DNA of 64,000 nucleotides, taken from contig OZ023265.1 in assembly GCA_964006375.1 (NCBI GenBank), forward strand, positions 8,619,660-8,683,659, written 5' to 3'. The notes below the pieces were generated by a model, which made no database searches, was not told the origin of the DNA, and worked only from the letters and a program-made list of their open reading frames with translations. Positions 57,594 to 64,000 of this stretch are shown here, piece by piece. Each line of letters opens with the position of its first letter. The first letter of the stretch is position 1. Source of the stretch: Tillus elongatus (taxonomy: Eukaryota; Arthropoda; Insecta; Coleoptera; Cleridae). Both the position numbers and the translations under genes were made by a program.

Positions 57594-58319
<726 letters not shown>

Positions 58320-58905
58320 TATTTACTTAATTTTTTTTCTTCTTTTGTTCCTAGGCTTTACGTAGACTCTATTTTCAGGAATTTAATGGGATCTAGTGAA
58401 AATGCTTACCTTTTAGACCTGTTACCTAATTTTCTTTAAAGTTTTATTAAAATTATGTAATCTGATATAAAATGAAATGAAACCACAAGATATTTACAGG
58501 TTATTAACTTAATTTCTATTAACAAAAGTTTTCTAGTACTTTCTAAGTATATAGAAAATTGAGTTATTCAAATTTTAAATTTTCTTTTGAAAGCAATTTT
58601 TTTTCGCCGAAAATTATAAAGGTATTTTAATGAAATTTGGTGGATATCTTGCCTTAGGAAAGACCTTACTACATACCAAAATTAAAATTTCTAAGTGTAT
58701 AGAAAATTGAGTTCTTCAAATTTGAAGCATTTAATAAAAATTCACCACCATAACGCACATGCTGCTTCCCCAACTTTTTTATCTATCTTGAGCGTAACCT
58801 AAATTATACACTCTGTTAATTCTCTCTAGTCACCCTTAGTGCAATTTACCTTTTACTCTAGTAACAATTTTACCTTAAATACCTGCTTTAGGTTTATATT
58901 GAGCA
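58320..58905. repeat. Partial copy of the same repeat's right half
   Basis: 58560-58775 repeats the GAAAATTACAAAGGTATTTTAA-type blocks and ends CACCACCATAACGCACATGC. Confidence 0.55.
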
Positions 58906-58908
58906 TAG

Positions 58909-58990
<82 letters not shown>

Positions 58991-60125
58991 AGCCGATAAC
59001 TCAAAAAGTAATCAACCGATTTTTATGAAACTCGGCAAGTACCTTTCTTTTATTAATAGATTGGACGAGTTCGTTATCCAGGAAAATCGGACAAGGTTTT
59101 CCCGAAAAATGTTGAGTTTTCTTTCAAATAAAATTTTATCTCTGAAAATTACAAAGTTATTTTAATAAAGTTTCGTGGATATGTTGCCTTGGGAAAGACC
59201 TTATTACGTACCAAAATTCAACCTTGTAACTTTATAAAAATTGAGTTATTCAAATTTGAAGCATTTAATGAAAATTCGGTAAATTTGCAGATTAGCTCCC
59301 GAACGCTTTTCAAAAAATTATTTTCTGAAACATTACTAGGACCCCCCAGTATGCACAAACCACAAGAAAAATTTCTAGTTCACACCCCCCAAGGAAGTTA
59401 CGAGACTAGGAGTGAATAGGGGCGTTGGGCGGGGTAGGTAGTAAAAAGGAAATATGAGCAGAAAATGCGAAGAAAACTGCTTGAAAGCTGTGTATTTGAA
59501 GCCATATCCACATTAAACCCTGCCTACACTGCACACTACCCCTATTCGCCCCAGGTCCCATAACTTCCTTGGGGGCGTATGAATAAGAAATTTTCTTGTG
59601 GTTTATGCAACGAGGGTGGTTGTATGCACACGAGAAGGGAAGGAAAATGTCTACGGCAAAACAGCCCCCTCCCCCGTTCGCCTAGTGACATGGGTGTGGG
59701 GGTTGGGGGTACTTCGTCGTGGGGATTTTCCATCCCCTCTCGCGTGCATACAACCGCCCTCGTTACATAAACCACAAGAAAAATGTCTTCTTCATACCCG
59801 CCAATGAAGTTACGGCACCTGAGGGACTAGGGGTGCGGGTAGGCAGGGTTTAAGGGGGATATGGCTCAATATGTGAATAAGACAGCTTTCAAGCCCGTTT
59901 TCTTCGCATTTTGTGCCCATATTTCCTTTTTACTACACCCCACACACTCCTGGTCCCGTAACTTCCTTGAGGGGTGTGAACAAGAAATTTTTCTTGTACT
60001 TTGTGCATCCAGGGGGGCCCTAGGCAGGTTTCTGAAAATAGTTTTTTGAGAAGCGTCCGGGAGCTAATCTGCAAATTTACCGAAAATTCACTACCATAAC
60101 GCACTTGCTGCGTCCCGCACTTTTG
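58906..60125. repeat. (TA)n, repeat body and a 0.8-kb inverted-repeat insert
   Basis: (TA)n at 58909-58988 with the usual repeat body after it. From 59276 (GGTAAATTTGCAGATTAGCT) to about 60085 the sequence is an inverted repeat. Both arms carry CAAGAAAAATTTCT and AAGGAAGTTACG/CGTAACTTCC blocks and CC-rich runs. The outer repeat end (ACTACCATAACGCACTTGCT) follows at 60088, so the inverted repeat sits inside a copy of the non-coding family. Confidence 0.6.
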
Positions 60126-61400
60126 TTTAATCAAATTGTTAAGGGAGCGGAGGATAATTTGAGGAATAACTCGTCGAACTAAACGTATTTGGACATTGGT
60201 AATGGTTTAATTATAAATTTAATAACTCACAAAAATCAACAATAACATTATTAACAACAACTGAATGAACTTAACGTAGACTGTTTACATCGTGAATCTT
60301 AATTGAACAGTGTTTTAATGTTTACATAATTAAATCACAAGTGTCGCGTCTTTACATTTTAAGCAATCTAAAATTAACTGTCTACATCGTAAGAACTTAT
60401 TTAACTCAACTCATTCTCTCTGTCTCATGTTTACTAACAATACTACTTATAGTTTCTTCATTAGTTTTCGACCTTCCAAATTGCCGACTTTAGCATTCCT
60501 GCGTACCTTGTACGTTGCGAATTTACTTTGTTTACTGTTTACATACTAAATGTTTTCGATGTCAATCGATAAAATTCTGACCTCTAATTATTTGCAATAT
60601 TTACATTCCTTGCTGTAAAGAATTAAAATGAACTACTTTTAATTATTATTTTAGTGTTTTTAACAATTATGTTTTTACGCCTATTACGGCCCTTCTGCCA
60701 ACCTTTCCTGTTCTCTGAACACAAATTGTGGTGAATTTGCAGTTTAACTCACGGACGATTTGAAAAATATCGACTGCTGATAGATAAAGTTTGGTGTCTT
60801 AAATACACGCTGACGCAAATGTTACCTTTTGTTCTCCCTTATTTCCCGAGTTATTCGCATTTAAAGTTTTTTACACATTACACAGTTTTTTAACAATTTC
60901 CTAGTACGGTCCTGTCACGTGCCGTCTCATTCCCTCATAAACATTACATTTGGCATAAGGTGTCCATTGTGTTTGGGAATCCCTAGAATATTCTGGAATC
61001 AGAATATGAGAAATTGTCATTATAACTGACAGTTTACACATCGCTTTCAGTACGGCGCTAGTACCAGTACGCTTTGGACGTTTTCTCATGCATTCCTGTA
61101 TTACGAACATTTTTTCTGAAATTGTGTGCTGTTTACCTTGTTCTGTTGATGAGCAGTGATATTATAGTGGCTTATAAGCTGCATGTGTGGCCCCTTTTCT
61201 TGGTCGGTGACGCGTTATTTGTTTCCTATGTTGTTTTTGTGGCGAGGAAATTGCCATGTCGAGGCCGTCAAATTACAAGGTCAGGTCAGGTTGCCTACAC
61301 AAGGGCCGGACCTACATCATTTTCCTGAGATGTTAAGGTAAGTTTGTGTAAATTTGTTGTTCTTTTGTGTAAATTTCGGGCGATCCTTAAGTAGACGGGC
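60126..61400. other. Non-coding, no gene recognised
   Basis: AT-rich on the left; 60890-61330 is closer to average GC with short open frames on both strands but no motif I recognise. Confidence 0.45.
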
Positions 61401-61402
61401 TC

Positions 61403-61598
61403 GTCATTTCATGCAGCATTGCCGGACTGTGCTTATGGCTCTAGGGTCCTCCCTGGCCTGACGTTTCTGACCAACAGGACTCCCTGACCTGACTTTGACC
61501 TGACCTGACCTACAGGGCAGGTCAGGAGGGTCAGGTCAGGCAGCCCTGTTGGTCAGAAACGTCAGGCCAGGGAGGACCCAATGCAGCATGAAATGACG
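61403..61598. repeat. Long hairpin, perfect 35-bp inner arms
   Basis: 61444-61478 is exactly complementary to 61545-61579, with a 66-nt loop made of CCTGACCTGA words that is itself self-complementary. Outer arms (61403-61421 and 61580-61598) pair with one mismatch. Confidence 0.93.
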
Positions 61599-62200
61599 CT
61601 CTCGTGATGCATGGACCGGATCCGTCTGCTTAAGCATCACCGACCTGGCCTGACCTGCCCTGTAGGTCAGGAAGGTCAGGTCAGGCAGGCCCCTACAGCA
61701 ATAAGCACTATCCGGCAATGCCGCTCTCGCGATGCATGAAATGGCGGAACCCGCCTACTTAAGGGTCGCCCTTTTCTCGGAGGGGGGGGGGTTGGGGTGT
61801 GTTTCCGGGTGCTTCGCTGTAGGGGTTTCCTTCTCCCCACGCGTGCGTACAACCACCCCCGTTGCATAAACCACGAGAAAAATTTCTTGTTCATACCCCC
61901 TAAGGAGGTTACGGGACCTGGCGTGAATAGGGGTGATGTGCAGGGTAGGCAGGGTTTAGGGGGATATGGCGTCAGGATGTGAAAAAGACAGCTTTCAAGC
62001 CGCTTTCTTCGCATTTTCGCTCATATTTCCTCCTTACTTCCTACCCTGCCCAGCACCCCTCTTCACTACTGGTCCCGTAACTTCCTTGGGGGGTGAGAAC
62101 AAGAAATTTTTCTTGTAGATTGTGCGTCCAGGGGGGGTTCTAGGCACGTTTCTGAAGAGAAAAATTTAAAAATCGTCCGTGAGTTAAACTGCAAATTTAC
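61599..62200. repeat. Relative of the 59.3-60.1 kb inverted repeat
   Basis: 61860-62200 repeats AAACCACGAGAAAAATTTCT, AAGGAGGTTACGGGACC and CGTAACTTCCTTGGGG blocks in inverted order. Confidence 0.55.
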
Positions 62201-63190
62201 CTATTTGCTATTTCCTCTAATATATTAGACCTCTCTGGTATTTTAGTAACAGGTAAGGAACAAAGAGGTGGAGGTACTAGATGATTCACCATGGTCGCCG
62301 TTTTGTGTTCACGCTGGAAAGGAAAAGATAACAGTCGTAACAGTCGCCTGTATAGTTTCAGACATGTGACATGCGTTACCTACAAACATTATTCATTGTA
62401 AAATGTGTTACAAGCAATCTAATGTAAATACCATCGTGAGAAATAGGAAAATTCAGACGAGAAAACCAGTGACAAAATACACACTTATCAAACCATGTTA
62501 GTTCAAAATTACAGCAGAAGTGTTATATTTCTACAGGTGAGTTTTATTATACTTGTAGGTACATACCGGTATGTTGTGTAATTGTTGTTTTATGTTTGTA
62601 TGGAATTACCAAAGGAACTGTTAAAATTTATATTTAATTATACAGTAACGTATGATGTAACGTGTTTGTAATATTTATATTTAAAACCTAGTTTATCCAT
62701 AACGTATACCTATCAATTGCATTGGGATCTACCTGTTATTAGTTACTTAAATATAGTACATACCTTGAGAATCTGTTAAAAAGCTCGGGACGCAGCAAGT
62801 GCGTTATGGTAGTGATTTTTTATTAAATGCTTCAAATTTGAATAACTCAATTTTGTATAAACTTAGATAATTTAATTTTGGTACGTAGTAAGGTCTCTCC
62901 TAAGGCAAGACATCCACCAAATTTCATTAAAATATCTTTGTAATTTTCGGTAAAAAAAATTTTTCGAAAGAAAATTCAAAATTTGATTAACTCAATTTTC
63001 TATAAACTTAAAAAGTTGAATTTTGGTACGTAGTAAGGGCTCTCCTAAGGCAATATATCAATTAAATTTCATTGAAACAGCTTTGTAGTTTTCGGAGAAA
63101 AAAATAATTTTTTTTTTGAAAGAAAACTCAAAATTTTCCCGGAACACCCCTCCCGATTTTCCTGTCTAACGAACTTATCCAAGCCATTAA
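62201..63190. other. Non-coding; reverse copy of the hairpin-ended repeat from 62784
   Basis: 62784 onward starts GGGACGCAGCAAGTGCGTTA and continues with the family body in reverse orientation until the next LINE. 62201-62780 shows nothing. Confidence 0.55.
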
Positions 63191-63834
63191 TAAGGCACGT
63201 CGGTGGGCGAGCGATGGCAGCCTTTGGGTGAGGGTAGGGTCACCGATGAGACGTTTGGCTCTCTTATGAATGGAGTCCAGGATAGCGAGTGTAGAAGCGG
63301 CAGCGGCACCCCAGATGCGGGAGCAATATTCGAGGTTTGGCCTTACTTGTGAAGTATATAAGGTATAGAGATTAGCTGGTGAAAAGTATTTGCTAGCCCG
63401 AAATAGGAAACATACTGTCTTAGCAGCTGCTTCTGCAATTGATGTGACATGTTAATGCCAATTAAGATTTCGATCAACAGAAATTCCAACAAGTGAAAAG
63501 GACTCATTACTTTGAATAACTGGTTGTTCATTGTGATAGGTCTAGGGCTGGTGTATCTCTTATGAGAAAGAAAGCAAGACTGTGATTTGGTGGAGTTGAA
63601 TCGTACAGGATTTCTACTTCCCCAGTCTAATATTTTTTGGAGATCCACAGAGACAGAACCCTCCATGAGTCTGCGATCATCATCTACTTGGGCTAAAGAG
63701 ACAGGCTTAGAATATTCTATATATTTGAGTGGAGGGTGCTGTCGTCCACGTATCTGTGAACTGGGTTGGATGTGCTAGAGAGGAGGTCATTGATGTGGAG
63801 AAAAAATGAAGTAAGGGCTAAAGCTGAACCTTGA
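63191..63834 (-). pseudogene. LINE family C, copy 6 (internal fragment)
   Basis: RT/C-terminal fragment on the minus strand (VSVDLQKILDWGSRNPVRFN) lacking both the 5' part and the 3' terminus. Its left edge abuts the repeat body and its right edge abuts another RT fragment. Confidence 0.8.
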
Positions 63835-63864
63835 GTTTTCACATAGTGAGTTTTCACTAATACG

Positions 63865-63968
63865 AAAGAAGGGGTGCGCGGGAGTGCCTCAAGGCTTACC
63901 CTAGGCACGCTGCTTTCGTGATTTATACGAATGAGTTGCCTACTCTAACAGAAAATAGATTTATTTAA
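63865..63968 (+). pseudogene. RT fragment of another LINE
   Basis: After a frame change, the plus strand reads FVIYTNELPTLTENRF, an RT block downstream of a GVPQG-like stretch. It is cut off by a (TA)n array at 63970 that continues to the window end. Confidence 0.5.

Positions 63969-64000
<32 letters not shown>

Noticed and set aside
60901..61328. Short ORFs on both strands in a GC-neutral stretch
   Set aside because: No motif, no splice context and no matching partner; insufficient evidence for a gene.

Overview
The window looks like an insect nuclear genome segment. The only host gene I can build is a minus-strand, many-exon gene with EGF repeats, a mucin-like stretch and a laminin-G domain, best matched to eyes shut/spacemaker (eys). 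Its introns are long and AT-rich, with arthropod-type TATA/Inr signals and large (TA)n arrays, and they are packed with transposons. I cannot fix the insect order. Six exons join in phase from the signal-peptide exon at 39.5 kb down to the first laminin-G exon at 16.0 kb. The remaining exons must lie left of base 1.

Layout from left to right. Bases 1-405: tail of an R1-like LINE. 459-1060: a foldback repeat. 1144-1430: degenerate tandem repeats. 2002-14543: a 12.5 kb Ty3/gypsy-type endogenous retrovirus with 686-bp LTRs that look identical, an ATAT target duplication, gag-protease, pol and a separate env. Its env does not look like the usual errantivirus type. Its breaks are one in-frame stop in gag and a 220-bp duplication at the 5' LTR/leader junction. 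14.6-15.3 kb: LINE RNase H remnant and a small zinc-finger-transposase-like fragment. 16.0-20.15 kb: eys exons with LINE debris between them. 20424-33538: a GC-rich LINE with a 13-bp target duplication, itself split by a Polinton-type virus-like element at 21917-32165. 34.3-39.6 kb: more eys exons around a LINE copy. 39.6-64 kb: at least four further copies of that LINE family, a Penelope-type fragment, jockey-type fragments, and an uncharacterised non-coding repeat family with hairpin ends and (TA)n cores.

The most notable object is the 10,249-bp Polinton-like element. It has AG...CT ends, a 6-bp AACATG target duplication and about 400-450-bp inverted repeats. It encodes a double-jelly-roll-type major capsid candidate, a penton-type minor capsid candidate, an A32-type packaging ATPase, a small membrane-active/core-like protein, a KilA-N protein and a DUF8207-type protein. 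I find no DNA polymerase B, integrase or adenain-type protease. It therefore reads as a particle-building module that would depend on a partner for replication and integration. A 13-bp palindromic array in its middle shares its core with the terminal repeats, and both subterminal regions carry a pol III-like A/B-box unit. These two features and the missing replication genes are the best candidates for undescribed biology here.

All family names come from reading motifs by eye. No database search was run.
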